This document shows positions 25,735-38,342 of a DNA stretch of 64,000 nucleotides, piece after piece. Where the stretch lies: NCBI RefSeq assembly GCF_004337985.1, contig NC_043740.1, forward strand, positions 5,229,233 through 5,293,232, read 5' to 3'. Source of the DNA: Pyricularia pennisetigena (Eukaryota > Ascomycota > Sordariomycetes > Magnaporthales > Pyriculariaceae). The first letter of the stretch is position 1; each line of letters begins with the position of its first letter. The notes under the pieces were generated by a model. That model did no database searches, was not told where the DNA came from, and saw only the letters and a list, made by a program, of their open reading frames with translations. A program made the position numbers and the translations under genes.

Positions 25735-25859
25735 TAACCCGCATTCGCCCGTCCTTTATCGGGTATAATCCCTATTTGGAAATATAAGGGCAACCCAACG
25801 GGCGCGTATTCTAATATAACTTACCCGTCCATTATTCCGGGCGGTGTAAACCCGTAATC

Positions 25860-26450
25860 GGGTTTTACCCTTTTATTTTCGGCCGCGGTTATATCGCGGG
25901 TTTTTTATCCCTGGTTCCGTTTACGGGCGGTTATCGTGGTTCGCTTTTTCCTAATTTTGGATGGTATAAATCCGTGGTCGAATTTTATCCTCCCGCCTTT
26001 GGTTGCGATTATATCGTAACTTTTTTATCGTATTTACCGTTTGCGGGTGGTTATCGCGGTTTATTTTCCTTTTATTTTGGGCGGTATAGGGCCGTAATCG
26101 GGTTTTATTTTCCTATTTTTGGTTGCGGCGGTATCGCGTTTTTTTTATCGTATTTACCGTTTGCGGGTATTTATCGCGGTTTATTTTGTTTTTATTTTGG
26201 GCGGTATAAGGCCGTGGTCGGGTTTTACCCTCCTGTTTTTAGTTGCGGTAATGTCGCTGTTTTTTTATCGTACCTGCCGTTTGCGGGTATTTGTCGCGGT
26301 TTATTTTCCTTTTATTTTGGGCGGTATAGGGCCGTAGTCGGGTTTTACCCTCCTGTTTTTAATTGCGGTAATGTCGCGGTTTTTTTATCGTATTTACCGT
26401 TTACGGGTATTTATCGCGGTTTATTTTCCTTTTATTTTGGGCGGTGTAAA
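25860..26450. repeat. 120-bp in-frame tandem repeat tract in element 2
   Basis: The block TTTTTTATCGTATTTACCGT recurs at intervals of exactly 120 bp (ending at 26040, 26160, 26280 and 26400), with a partial unit before. One plus-strand frame stays open through the array and reads a 40-residue repeat around FLSYLPFAGIYRGLFSFYFG. It lies between the pol end and the 3-prime LTR, antisense to pol. Confidence 0.85.
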
Positions 26451-28449
26451 TTCGTTTATTTATTAATATAATTCTTTTTCCGTGGTAATTACGGTTTTTG
26501 TTTTTCGTATTTTTCCCGCGTTATGGTCCTAGTCCTTTTTACTTTCCAATTTTTCCTCCACTCGAATCCTTTTCGTTTTTATTCCCTCCTTTTTTTGCCA
26601 ATTTATCGATTTTTCCCGTTTTCCCCTCGTTTTATTTTTTATTTGTATTACTTTTATTTCGTCCGTCCTTATTTCCTATTTATTCCTATTTATTATTCGT
26701 ATCGTTATTTATCGTTACCGCGTTATTATTATATCCCGGGCCTTTATTTCCTTAATCGCGTTATAAATAACGCCTGGACAAACCAGTACCGGTGGTGGAA
26801 ATGGCCGGCCTCCCCACCGTGGTAATTAATTACCTTCGTCGCATAATAATAACGGTCGCCCATTTGTAAATCGTGTCGATTAAATACCGATTGGGTGGTA
26901 TCGCTAATTTATATTCGCAGCGTTTTCGTCGCGCTATCGGTACCGCGGAATTCCAGGGTAATTTAAATAACGACGAATATACCGCCCCGGAAAATGTATT
27001 TATTTTTTGCGTTTTTTGTGTAAAAACGTCCAAAATTAATAGGGTTTGGGAATATCGCCCTACCCCCGACGGTATTGGTTATTAACGATATTATAATATT
27101 AAAAAATCGTATTATTATTACAGCGAAGCCGTTTACGTTTTTCATTTTATCCTCCGCCGCCGTTTGCGGGAGTTAAAAACCACGATTTATAATAATCGTT
27201 ATATCGTCCAATTTTTAATTAAAAACACCGTCGTAAATAATAAAAAAATCTTTGGCAAAAATACCGTGTTATTTCGAAATTTTTTTACCGCGTATACCAA
27301 TTGGGTCCGCGTTTACCAGGACGTATAGGATGAAATAGTTAATTCCGGGGCCGTAACGACTTTTACCAAAACTATTATTTTTGCTATTATATTTAATACC
27401 CCTTTTCGCAGCGGCGGTAATTGTAATCGTTAATTGGTACAAATTTTCGTACGCGGTTTTATTTACCTGGAAATACGTTTAATTCCCTTAATATACAATT
27501 GTTTCAATAACGTTATTAATTTTTAAAACTTTTTTAAAAACGTAACACGTCGCGTTATAAAAACAAATTTGCAAAAAACGCGCCGAAATAATAATGTTTT
27601 CGTTATTTTAACTACCGTCCTAACCCCTTCCCCCGCCGCTCCTGTACGCCAATTTCGCCCCGCGTATTTCCCACGTTTTTTCGCCCCTATTATTACCACG
27701 CCCCGTCGACGTTTCGAAACTCCCCCTCCGCGTTACCCCGTCGCGTTTCGTTTTATTCGTACCCCGATTCGGTATATATTTAATTTTTCGCGTCCCCGTG
27801 CCCTTATTTCGTCGCGTTTTCGTGCTTTTGGTCGTAATATGGGTAAAAACCCGTTTTTTGGAAAATTCCGTCGTAAACCTTTTTTAATCGAAAATATTAC
27901 CCGACGTCGTACCGCTTTATTGCGGGAGGTTAACCAATTTGTTAAATAGTGGGAATTCCCGGTTTTTAAGGACGACGCGGAAAATAATGGAATAAAAAAA
28001 AAGGACGTTAAAATAAAAAAAGGAAATAAAAAAAAGGGAGATTTGGATAGCGAATCGGAGGCGTATAATTCGGCTTTTAATTAATACCTTATCACCGCGC
28101 AGGGTTATCGCTTCGTTTTATATATATTAATTTAATTTAAAAATTAGGTGGGTGGGATACGGCCACGTCGCCCCAAAAATGGGCGCGGGTTATATAATCG
28201 TCGGTTTATTTTTATTATATTTCGTCCCGGTAAAGGGTTTAATTTTGCGTATTTTTTTTACCGTACGTTTAATTAAATTAATATTTGTTTTAGGTTTACC
28301 GCGTCGCTTTTTTTCCGGGGAATCGTCGACTTTTTAATTAATTGTGGCAAATCCCTGGTCCGGTTAAATATTTAATTATTAACGTCGTTTCGATATTGGG
28401 TTATTATTTATTTGGACCGGCCCTTATTTTGTTTCGAATTCGTCCAATA

Positions 28450-31400
28450 CCTATATATTTTTTATTATTACCAAATCCTCCCACGTGGGTTTATCGTATT
28501 TTTTCCACTTTACCAAAATTTTGCGTTTACGTTTTTTCCCTATTGCGTTTTTCGCGGCCAGGATTTCCTTTATTACCTATTCCTCCGCGGTTTTGTTATT
28601 TAAATCGGATAGGATTAATAACGGGCCGGGTTTAATATCGGTACGAATTTGAGACGGTAATAGGTCGTCCGCGGCCTTTTCGATTAATTCCACGTAAAAA
28701 ATGGGGTAAATTTTTTTCGGGACGTTTAACGTAATTATTAATAATATAAAAATCGCTACGACCGTGTATTTATTCGCCACGAAATTAAATTTTTTATTCG
28801 GGCGATTAATTTTAACGTTCCGTAGGCTAAAAAAAATTTTATCCCCTATTTTGAAACGGTCCGCCGGTTTCCGTATTTTATTCGCGTTTTTTTGGCGTTA
28901 TTATATATAAATTATAACGGCGTGGGTTACGTTTATACCGTTTTTAAGGTATTATAAAAATAAATTCGCGCGATTTTTGGGCGTGGAACCCGGTCGTCCG
29001 TTTGCCTATATTACCGGGACCGCGTTTACTTTATATCCTAATAATAATTTATTAGGATTAATTCCCGTGGTTAACGAATTTTTATTATTTAACGTTAATT
29101 AAACGGCCGGTAAATATCCGGGCCAATTTATTTGGTCGAATACCACGAAAACTTTTAAATAATATTATATTTTTTAATTAGTCCGTTCCGTATTTTTATC
29201 CGTTTTTGGGCAATAGGACGTTAATAATAATTGTAAAATTCCTATTTATCGGTATAATTCCGACCAAAAACCCCTTACCCAATCCGACTTTCGGTCCGAT
29301 ATAATCGCGTTAAAAAAACTTTTAAACCGCCACTAGGTGGAAACGAATTTCGCGGCGCAAATTTCGGTTTTTATCGAATCCATCGCTTTTAATTGGATAT
29401 ATTTGGAAAATTTATTAATTATAACCATTATATAACGCGGCGCGTCCGCGCTATTACCTGGGAAATGTGAGGAGGTTACGAGATAGAATAAGCTTAATCT
29501 TGAACGCGGGGAAAAGTGGATCACGTATAAGGCTGATGGAACGTTAAAATGGCAGATAACCGTCTGCTAGCGGGTAATAGAGATGATATATTGTTGCACA
29601 ATCGTTTCGTTGAATCGTTGAATCGATGAAGGTATGAAGGTGATGAATCTAAGGCTAAGTTATGAATTACGTGTTCGAATCCGTAGGTGCAGATCTTCGA
29701 TCCGGATGTCCGGAATGCGGGGTCACGTCACATGATTTGGCCTTATTCATGTGACTGACCTGCCGACCTATTGAGCCTAACGGCCCATTAAGCCTAACGG
29801 CCTATTGTGCTTATGCATGCACAGAAAATCTGCGACCACAACGGGATTCGAACCCACGCACTTCAACGTATATATAATATAGATTATGGTACGTGCATTA
29901 TACCACTAAGCTAGATTAAATATGACGTATTTGTTTTGTTGTTGAAACTATGAACAAAGACGTGATATATAAAGCTTTGTGTGTATAAACGCGTATACGT
30001 TTTATTTGTTATTTGTTTATTCGATGCAGGGTGACTAATAAAATTAGCCCGTGCTAGCCGTTGTAAAATAATGCAGGGTAGCTAATATAATTAGCGCTGC
30101 GCTAGCCATGTTCACAGGAAATCCGTTATAAAATCGATTGAAATTTGTTTCCAAAATTTGTCCGGTATTGGTGAGGGTTATAATAGTTTTTATTTGCGTC
30201 GTTTCGATAGTTTTATCCTGCGGTATATATCGCAATTGCGTACGAATCGTCGGATATATTCGGCCATCCCGTTCCAATAATAATTTCGAACCAGGATCGT
30301 AAATATATTATTTTTACCGCAATAACTAATTATTGGGGATTCGTGGGTTCGTTGCAAAATTACCGTAATTAAAGGTTCCCAATTGGGTAACCAAAAACGG
30401 TTTTTATACAATAGCGTACCGGAAACGTTTATTAAATAATCCGTTATTTATGCTATCGTTTCGACCTCGGGTGGGAACCGTTTTATATTTTGTTAAGCCG
30501 CGTTACGTTTATAAACGTATACCGGGTTTTTTTCCATTATTTCGTTCCAAAGTTTTATTATATAAAGTTATTGGAAAATAAATATTTTTTCCGGGACCGC
30601 CGGTAATATATTTTGTGGTAATATTTGAAAAATACCGATTGTGGTTTTACTGGGTATTGGGCGTAATATTATCGTTTTCCTTTTTCCGCTAATTTCGTCC
30701 TATTCCCGTTTCGATAACGCGTTGGGGATTATCGCGTATTTCCCTAATCGGTATTTTAAAACGTAATTAAATTTGGATAAAATTTCGGCCCACCGCATTT
30801 GCCGTTCCGACATTATCCTGGGTTTCCTAAAATATTCGAACGTTTTATAATCCGTAAAAATAGTGAAAAAAAACGAATACTGCGTAATTCCGCCTCCCAT
30901 ATTTGCAAATAATAAACGACCGCGAATAATTTTTTATCGTAAATAATATAATTGCGTTAAACCGTCGTTAATTTAACGGAATAAAATATTACCGGTTTCC
31001 ATAACCCGTCCTTCCCTTTTTATACTAATACCCCCCCGATAATTACGCCGGAATAATGCGTTTTTATTTTCGTTTCCGTTTCGTCGCTCCATTAGGCTAA
31101 TATTGGCGCCTGCAAAAATATTTGTTTACATATTTTAAAAATAACGTCTTCCTCCGGTATCCATTTAAACGGTATTTTTTTTAATAAATCGAAATAGGGG
31201 CGCCGTTAAACCCGAATACCCGTTTATAAAATTTCGGTAAAAATTTGCGAATTTTAAAAAACCGCGCAGTTTTTATAATTTCGTCGGGGTTTCCCATTCC
31301 CGGATCGCGCGTAATTTTTCCGGGTCGGTTTTTACGTTTAAATTAGCGTATATAATAAACCCCAAATATTTAACGGAAATAACCGCGAACGCGTTTTTAT

Positions 31401-33799
31401 CGAAATCCAAATTTAAACCCGCCTTTTTTAATTTTCCCAAAATATAGGTAATTTTCCGTTAATAATTCGTTTTAGAAACGGACGTATATATTAAAATATT
31501 ATTCAAATATATTAATATATAATCGTTTAATATATTCCCGAGGACGCCGTTAATATATCGCTGGAACGTGGCCGGGGCGCCCGTTAATCCGAATAAATAT
31601 ATTAACCATTCGAATAATCCGAATTTTGTGCGAAAAATTGTAAAATATTTATCCTTTTTAACCACGCGTAATTTATGGAAAATTGCGTATACAATTATTT
31701 TAGTAAACCATTTTATTCCGGATAAGGAGCGGAATATTTTTTTAATTAATAGTAAAAAATACCGGTCCTATATTATAATAACGTTTAATACCCTATAATT
31801 AACGTATAAACGCCATTTTCCAAAAGTTTTCCGGATTATTAGGACCGGGGTTGCGGTTAACGACGCGTTTGCTCGGATTTATTTTTTGTCCATTATATCG
31901 ATTATTTGTCGCCGCAATTCCAATAATTAATTGCGCGGTATATAATATAACCGGCCCTATAATAACGGCGGGGATTTACCGTCGTTATCCTTTTGGATCC
32001 GGATATAATGGTCCAATTCGCCCCTATACGGGGGTAAAACCGAAATTTTACCGTCGTTAAATAAATTTTCGAAATTTTTTAATTTTACGGGTAACGTCGC
32101 CGAAAATTTTGCGTCGTTTTTATTTACCGCCGTTGAAATTAAAACCCGGGTTATATTTCGTAACGAAATAAAAACGAATTCCATTTATTCGCTCGTATTT
32201 TTTTTTATTTTTCGGGCCGCGGCCAGGAATACGTTGCTTATAACCACCGTAAGTTTCCCGTTTTTCGGACGTAAGGACAACTCCTGCACGAATAACCCTT
32301 TAACGGACCCTATTTTTAACCCTCCCTGGTTTGGGTTAAATATTATTTTCCGGTAAATTATCCAAGGGAATCCCAGGAATAGGTCCTGCGTTAATCCCGG
32401 AATTATATAAAAGGATATCGGCGCGGATTAACCGTCGATATTTACGTCGTAATTGCCTATTTCCCGTATATTGGTTCGTATTCGTCCCGTTACCGTGCCC
32501 AACCGGCGGATTTATAATAAAAAAACCTTTATTATTCCCAATTTTTCGGTATAATTTTTGTTTATAACCGCGTAATATTTGCACCCTAAATCCATTTATA
32601 TAATAATAAATTTTATTAAATTAATTAAGATCGGGATAAAAAATGGTCGTTTATCCATTATAATTTATATTTTTTTTAACTATTTTTTCCGATTTATATT
32701 TATTAACGTATTATAGGGTGGTCCGGGCCCGTTGCGTCGGCCTTTTTTTAAATTAAAATTATAACCCAGGGTTAATTTTTTCCTTTTTCGGGGTTTTTTG
32801 GCGTCGGACGTATAACCGGTTTAAATTGGTAATTTTGGGCGTAATGGGAGGCGGACCCGCAACGGAAGTAAACGCCTATTTTACGGCGTCGTTGGAATTT
32901 TTAAACGGATATTTATAAAACTTTATCCTTCCTTTTATTTTTATCCAATCGGCGCTTTTTTCGTTTTTTACCAGCGTTATAACGGTTTCGACCAATTTTC
33001 ATCGCTAAAACGCCCGTTATTATTATATTTTTTAAACCTATTTGCGAGGAATTTGGAAAAGGGGGGTTCCGTTTTTAACCGAAACGTTTATCCAAATCGA
33101 TGGCCTCCAAATCCTGGGTAATATAACGGTATATGGCGATAAATCCGTGGTAAAAATCGGAAGCGATACCCCTTTTTACCGACGCCTTTTTTATCCGGTT
33201 AACGACCCGGAAACGCAAATAATCGGCCCGTATTTCGTTTAATTATTCCAAATCCCCGGCCGTAATAAGGAGGCGTTCGAATTTGGTAAGGAAATATGCG
33301 AACGATTCGCCGTATTATATTCGGAATATTTTTAATTTGGCGAAGGTTTGGATTTTTTTATAAAAGTCGTCGTACGTACGTCCCAAATATTCGTTAAAAT
33401 CTTCGTAATTAAACCCCCCTTCCGTACCCTTTACCTCGTAAAAGGAACGGACGACGTCCTATATTATAATAATAAAATTAAATTATACGTATTCGAATTG
33501 GTCGCCTTAATTCCCGATAAATTCCGCGTCGCGTATTAATTTATACGAAATAATTTATTTCCAAATTGTAAACGCAACCGGTGCGCCGTCGTGTAATGGG
33601 GGGTTACGTAAAAGTTTCCTTTTAGGGCGTTATTTTTGCGCGATCGCGTTTGCGTTTAAAAAATATAATTGCATTTAAGCGATGCGTTCCTCCAATATCG
33701 CGATATTCGCGACCAGGTTTTGGTAAAAATCGTAAATTTCCCCTCCCGGGCCTGGTTTTGGGTTGGTTATTATCGTATTTAAATTTAAACGTTAATAAA
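28450..33799 (-). pseudogene. Degraded gag-pol of element 2
   Basis: Pieces on the minus strand, 5-prime to 3-prime: RT at 31459-31665 (FGLTGAPATFQRYINGVLG, catalytic box YLNN instead of YLDD); RNase H at about 30700-30900 (FTDYKTFEYF, RQMRWAEILSKFNY); integrase zinc region at 30190-30411 (RTHESPIISYCG, NYYWNGMAEYIRRFVRNC); integrase core around 29333-29465, cut by the unit at 29466; integrase C-terminus at 28577-28780 (IYPIFYVELIEKAADDLLPS); chromodomain at about 28450-28560. Stops and the mutated RT site show it is dead. Confidence 0.82.
29466..30116 (+). mobile_element. tRNA-bearing LTR-like unit, copy 2
   Basis: 651 bp, TGTGAGGAGG...TTCACA, flanked by a perfect 5-bp duplication GGAAA (29461-29465 and 30117-30121). 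It is inserted in the integrase region of element 2. The tRNA-like segment is at about 29833-29914 on the minus strand. Confidence 0.87.
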
Positions 33800-33987
33800 T
33801 ATTATAGGGTAAACCAACGGCCTTGGGACCGTTAAATATTTTTGTTGGTATTATTATTAACGTTGGGGAAAAAGGGAGGAAAAGGTGTATATCCGGGTCG
33901 TGGTAGTGTCCTTCCCTTTATATACTATCCCTGACCCGCTCTTGTATCTTATCACGTGATACGTGCCTTAGGCACGAATCCATAACA
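33800..33987 (-). repeat. LTR of element 2 (right, 5-prime)
   Basis: 188 bp, TATTATAGGGTAAACC...CATAACA; its first G is changed to A. Confidence 0.87.
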
Positions 33988-36348
33988 GGGTTTAATAATA
34001 GTACGAATTTGGGACGGTAATAGGTCGTCCGCGGTTTTTTCGATTAATTCCACGTAAAAAATGGGGTGGATTTTTTTCGGGACGTTTAATATAACCGTTT
34101 ATGGTTTAAAAATCGCCACGATTATATATTTGTTCGCCACGAAATTAAATTCTTTTTTCGGGCGGTTAATTTTAGCGTTTTATAAGTTAAAAAAATATTT
34201 TTCTTTTATTTTAAAACGGTCCGCTAATTTCCGTATTTTATTCGCGTTTTTTTTTGGCATTATTATATTTAAAGTATAATGGCGTAAACCACGTTTATAC
34301 CGTTTTTAAAATGCTATAAAAACAATTTCGCGCGGTTTTTGGGCGTGGAACCCGGTCGTCCGTTTATTTATATTACCGGGACCGCGTTTATTTTATATTT
34401 TAATAATAATTTATTAAAATCAATTCCCGTGGTTAGCGAATATTTATTATTTAACGCTAATTAAACGGCGGGTAACTATCCGGGCCAATTTATTTAATCC
34501 AATATTATGAAAACTTTTAAATAATATTGCATTTCCTAATTAATCCGTTCCATACCCCCGTCCGTTTTTAGGTGGTAGGACGTCGATAATAATTGTAAAA
34601 TTCCTATTTATTAATACAATTCCAATTAAAAACCTTTTACCCAATCCGACCCCCGGTCCGATAAAATCGCGTTAAAAAAGCCTTTAAACCGCCACTAAAT
34701 GGAAACGAATTTTACGGCGCAAATTTCGGCTTTTATTGAATTTGTCGCTTTTAGTTAAATATAAATTTTGAAAATTTATTAATTATAACTATCGTATAAC
34801 GCGGCGCGTCCGCACCGTTATTTGGAAAATCCGTTTTAAAATCGATGAACATTCGTTTCCAAAACTTGTCCGGTGTTGGTAAAATTTATAATAGTTTTTA
34901 TTTGCGTTGTTTCGATGGTTTGATCCTGCGGTATATATCGCAATTGCGTACAAATCGTCGAATATATTCGGCCATCCCGGTTTAATAGTAATTTCGGGCC
35001 AGGATTGTAAATATATTATCTTTACCGCAATAACCAATTATTGGGGATTCGTGGGTTCGTTGCAAAATTGCCGTAATTAAGGGTTCCCAATTGGGTAATT
35101 AAAAACGGTTTTTATATAATAACGTACCGGGAACGTTTATCAAATAATCCGTTATTTATATTGTCGTTTTGGTTTCGGGTGGGAATCGTTTTATATCCTG
35201 TTGGACCGCGTTACGTTTATAGGCGTATACCGGGTTTTTTCTCCGCTATTTCGTTCCAAAATCCTATTATATAAAATTGTTGGAAAATAAATATTTTTAC
35301 CGGGACCGCCGGTAATATATCTTATAATAATATTCAAAAAATACCAATTATGGTTATATTGGGTATTAAACGTAATATTATCGTTTTCCTTTTTTCGTTC
35401 ATTCCGTCCTGCTCCCGTTTTGATAGCGCGTCGGGGATTATCGGGTATTACCCTGGTCGGCATTTAAAATACAATTAAATTTGGATAAAATTTCAACCCA
35501 CCGCATTTGCCGTTTCAATACCATTTTTAATTTCGTAAAATATTCGAACGTTATATAATCCGTAAAAATAATAAAGGGAAAACGAATATTGCGTAATTCC
35601 GCTTCCCATATTTGCAAATAATGGACGACCGCGAGCAATTTTTTATCGTAAATAATATAATTGCGTTAAACCGTCGTTAATTTAACGGAATAAAATATTA
35701 CCGGTTTCTATAACCCGTTTTTCCTTTTTTATATTAATAACTCCCCGATAGTTGCGTCGGAATAATCCGTTTTTTTTTTCAATTCCGTTTCGTCGCTCCA
35801 TTGGGCCAATACCAGCGTTCGCAAAAATATTTGTTTAAATATTTTAAAAACAACGTTTTTTTAATATCCATTTAAATGGTATTCCTTTTTAAATAAACCG
35901 AAATAGGGGCGCCGTTGAACCCGAATACCCGTTTATAAAATCCCGGTAAAAATTTGCGAATTTTAAAAAACCGCGTAGTTTTCATAATTTCATCGGGGTT
36001 TCCCATTCCCGAATCGCGCGTAATTTTTCCGGATCGGTTTTTACGTTTATATCAACGTATATCATAAACCCCAAATATTTAACGGAAATAATTCCGATCG
36101 CGTTTTTATCGAAATCCAAATTTAAACCCGTTTTTTTTAATTTTCCCAAAATATAGGTAACTTTGCGCCAATAATCCGTTTTGGAACCGGACGTATAAAT
36201 TAGGATATCGTCCAAATATATTAATGTATAATCGTCCAATATATTCCCGAGGACGCCGTTAATATATTATTAGAACGTGACCGGGGCGCCCGCTAATCCG
36301 AATAGGTATATTGATTATTCGAACAATGCGAAACTTATATGAAAAACT

Positions 36349-37005
36349 TGTGAACATGGCTAGCACAGGGCTAATTATATTAGCTACCCTGCATTATTTT
36401 ATAACGGCTAGCACGGGCTAATTTTATTAGTCACCCTGCATCGAATAAATAAATAAATAACAAATAAAACGTATACGCGTTCATACACACAAAGCTTTAT
36501 ATATTACGTCTTTGTTCATAGTTTCAACAACAAAACAAATACGTCATATTTGATCTAGCTTAGTGGTATAATGCACGTACCATAATCTATATCATATATA
36601 CGTTGAAGTGCGTGGGTTCGAATCCCGTTGTGGTCGCAGATTTTCTGTGCATGCATAAGCACAATAGGCCGTTAGGCTCAATGGGCCGTTAGGCTCAATA
36701 GGTCGGCAGGTTAGTCACATGAATAAGGCCAAATCATGTGACGTGACCCCGCATTCCGGACATCCGGATCGAAGATCTGCACCTACGGATTCGAACACGT
36801 AATTCATAACTTAGCCTTAGATTCATCACCTTCATAACCTTCATCGATTCAACGAATTCAACGAATCGATTGTGCAACAATATATTATCTCTATTACCCG
36901 CTAGCAGACGGTTATCTGCCATTTCAACGTTCCATCAACCTTATACGTGATCCACTTTTCCCCGCGTTCAAGATTAAGCTTATTCTATCTCGTAACCTGC
37001 TCACA
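36349..37005 (-). mobile_element. tRNA-bearing LTR-like unit, copy 3
   Basis: 657 bp, inverted relative to copies 1 and 2 (TGTGAACATGG...CTCACA), with a perfect 5-bp duplication AAACT (36344-36348 and 37006-37010). Confidence 0.87.
36554..36638 (+). ncRNA. tRNA-like Pol III unit in copy 3
   Basis: The A box TAGCTTAGTGG matches the consensus TRGCNNAGYGG perfectly. The B box GGTTCGAATCC is perfect and sits in a 5-bp T-arm. The acceptor stem is not recoverable. Confidence 0.6.
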
Positions 37006-37681
37006 AAACTGTAAAATATTTTTTTTCGGCCACGCGTAATTTATAAAAAACTGCGCGCACGTTTAATTTAATAAATTATTTTGCTCCGGATAAAAAATGG
37101 AATATTTTTTTAATCCATAGTAAAAACTACCGGTCCTGTATTATAATAGCGTTTAATATTTTATAATTAACGTATAAACGTTATCTTTTCAAAATTTTCC
37201 GGATTATTAAAACCGGGGCTGCGGTTAACGACGCGTTTGCTCGGATCCATTTTTTATTTATTATATCGATTATTTGTCGCCGTAATTCCAGCAATTAATT
37301 GCGCGGTATATGGTATAACCGGCCCTATAATAACGGCGGGGATTTACCGTCGCTGTTTTTGTGGATCCGGATATAATAATCCAATTCGCCTTTATACCGG
37401 GGTAAAACCGAAATTTTACCGTCGTTAAATAGGTTTTCGAAATTTTTTAATTTTGCGGGTAACGTCGCGGGGGGTTTTACGTCGTTTTTATTTACCGCCG
37501 ATAAAATTAGGACCCGGGTTATATTTCGCAACGAAATAAAGGCGAATTTGATTTGTTCGTTTGTATTTTTTTTTTATTTTTCGGGCCGCGGTTAGGAATA
37601 TGTTATTTATAACCACCGTAAATTTTCTGTTTTTCGGACGTAAAAACAATTTTTGCACGAATAATTTTTTAACGGACTTTA

Positions 37682-38342
37682 TGTGAACATGGCTAGCGCA
37701 GGACTCATTATATCAGCTACCCTGCATTATCTTATAACGGCTAGCACGGGCTAATTTTATTAGTCACCCTGCATCGAATAAATCAATAAATAACAAATAA
37801 AACGTATACGCGTTTATACACACAAAGCTTTATATATCACGTCTTTGTTTATAGTTTCAACAGCAAAACAAATACGTCATATATAATCTAGCTTAGTGGT
37901 ATAATGCACGTACCATAATCTATATCATATATACGTTGTTGAAGTGCGTGGGTTCGAATCCCGTTGTGGTCGTAGATTTTCTGTGCATGCATAAGCACAA
38001 TAGGCCGTTAGGTTCAATGGGCCGTTAGGCTTAATAAGTCGGCAGGTCAGTCACATGAATAAGGCCAAATCATGTGACGTGACCCCGCATTCCGGACATC
38101 CGGATCGAAGATCTGCACCTACGGATACGAACACGTAATTCATAACTTAGCCTTAGTTTTATCACCTTCATACCTTCATCGATTCAACGATTTAACGAAT
38201 CGATTGTGCAACAACAATATATTATCTCTATTACCCGCTAGCAGACGGTTATCTGCCATTTTAACGTTCCATCAGCCTTATACGTGATCCACCTTTCCCC
38301 GCGTTCAAGATTAAGCTTATTCTATCTCGTGACCTCCTCACA
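37682..38342 (-). mobile_element. tRNA-bearing LTR-like unit, copy 4
   Basis: 661 bp with a perfect 5-bp duplication CTTTA (37677-37681 and 38343-38347). The tRNA-like segment is at about 37888-37972 on the plus strand. Confidence 0.87.

Larger units (their letters stand above)
25547..33987 (-). mobile_element. Gypsy family 2, element 2 (nested in element 1)
   Basis: 8441 bp with 188-bp LTRs at 25547-25734 and 33800-33987. It is flanked by GGGTC (25542-25546) and GGGTT (33988-33992), a 5-bp duplication differing by one C-to-T change. Element 1 sequence continues across the insertion. The reading order on the minus strand is gag, protease, RT, RNase H, integrase, chromodomain, then a long tandem-repeat region and the 3-prime LTR. 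It carries a tRNA-bearing LTR unit at 29466-30116. Confidence 0.88.

Noticed and set aside
26523..26825. Plus-strand ORFs rich in Phe/Tyr/Leu in the Gypsy 3-prime region
   Set aside because: They lie antisense to pol in T-rich DNA, vary between copies and match no known protein.
36734..36922. 62-codon ORF inside the tRNA-bearing unit
   Set aside because: The same frame is broken in the other copies, and codon usage is not coding-like.
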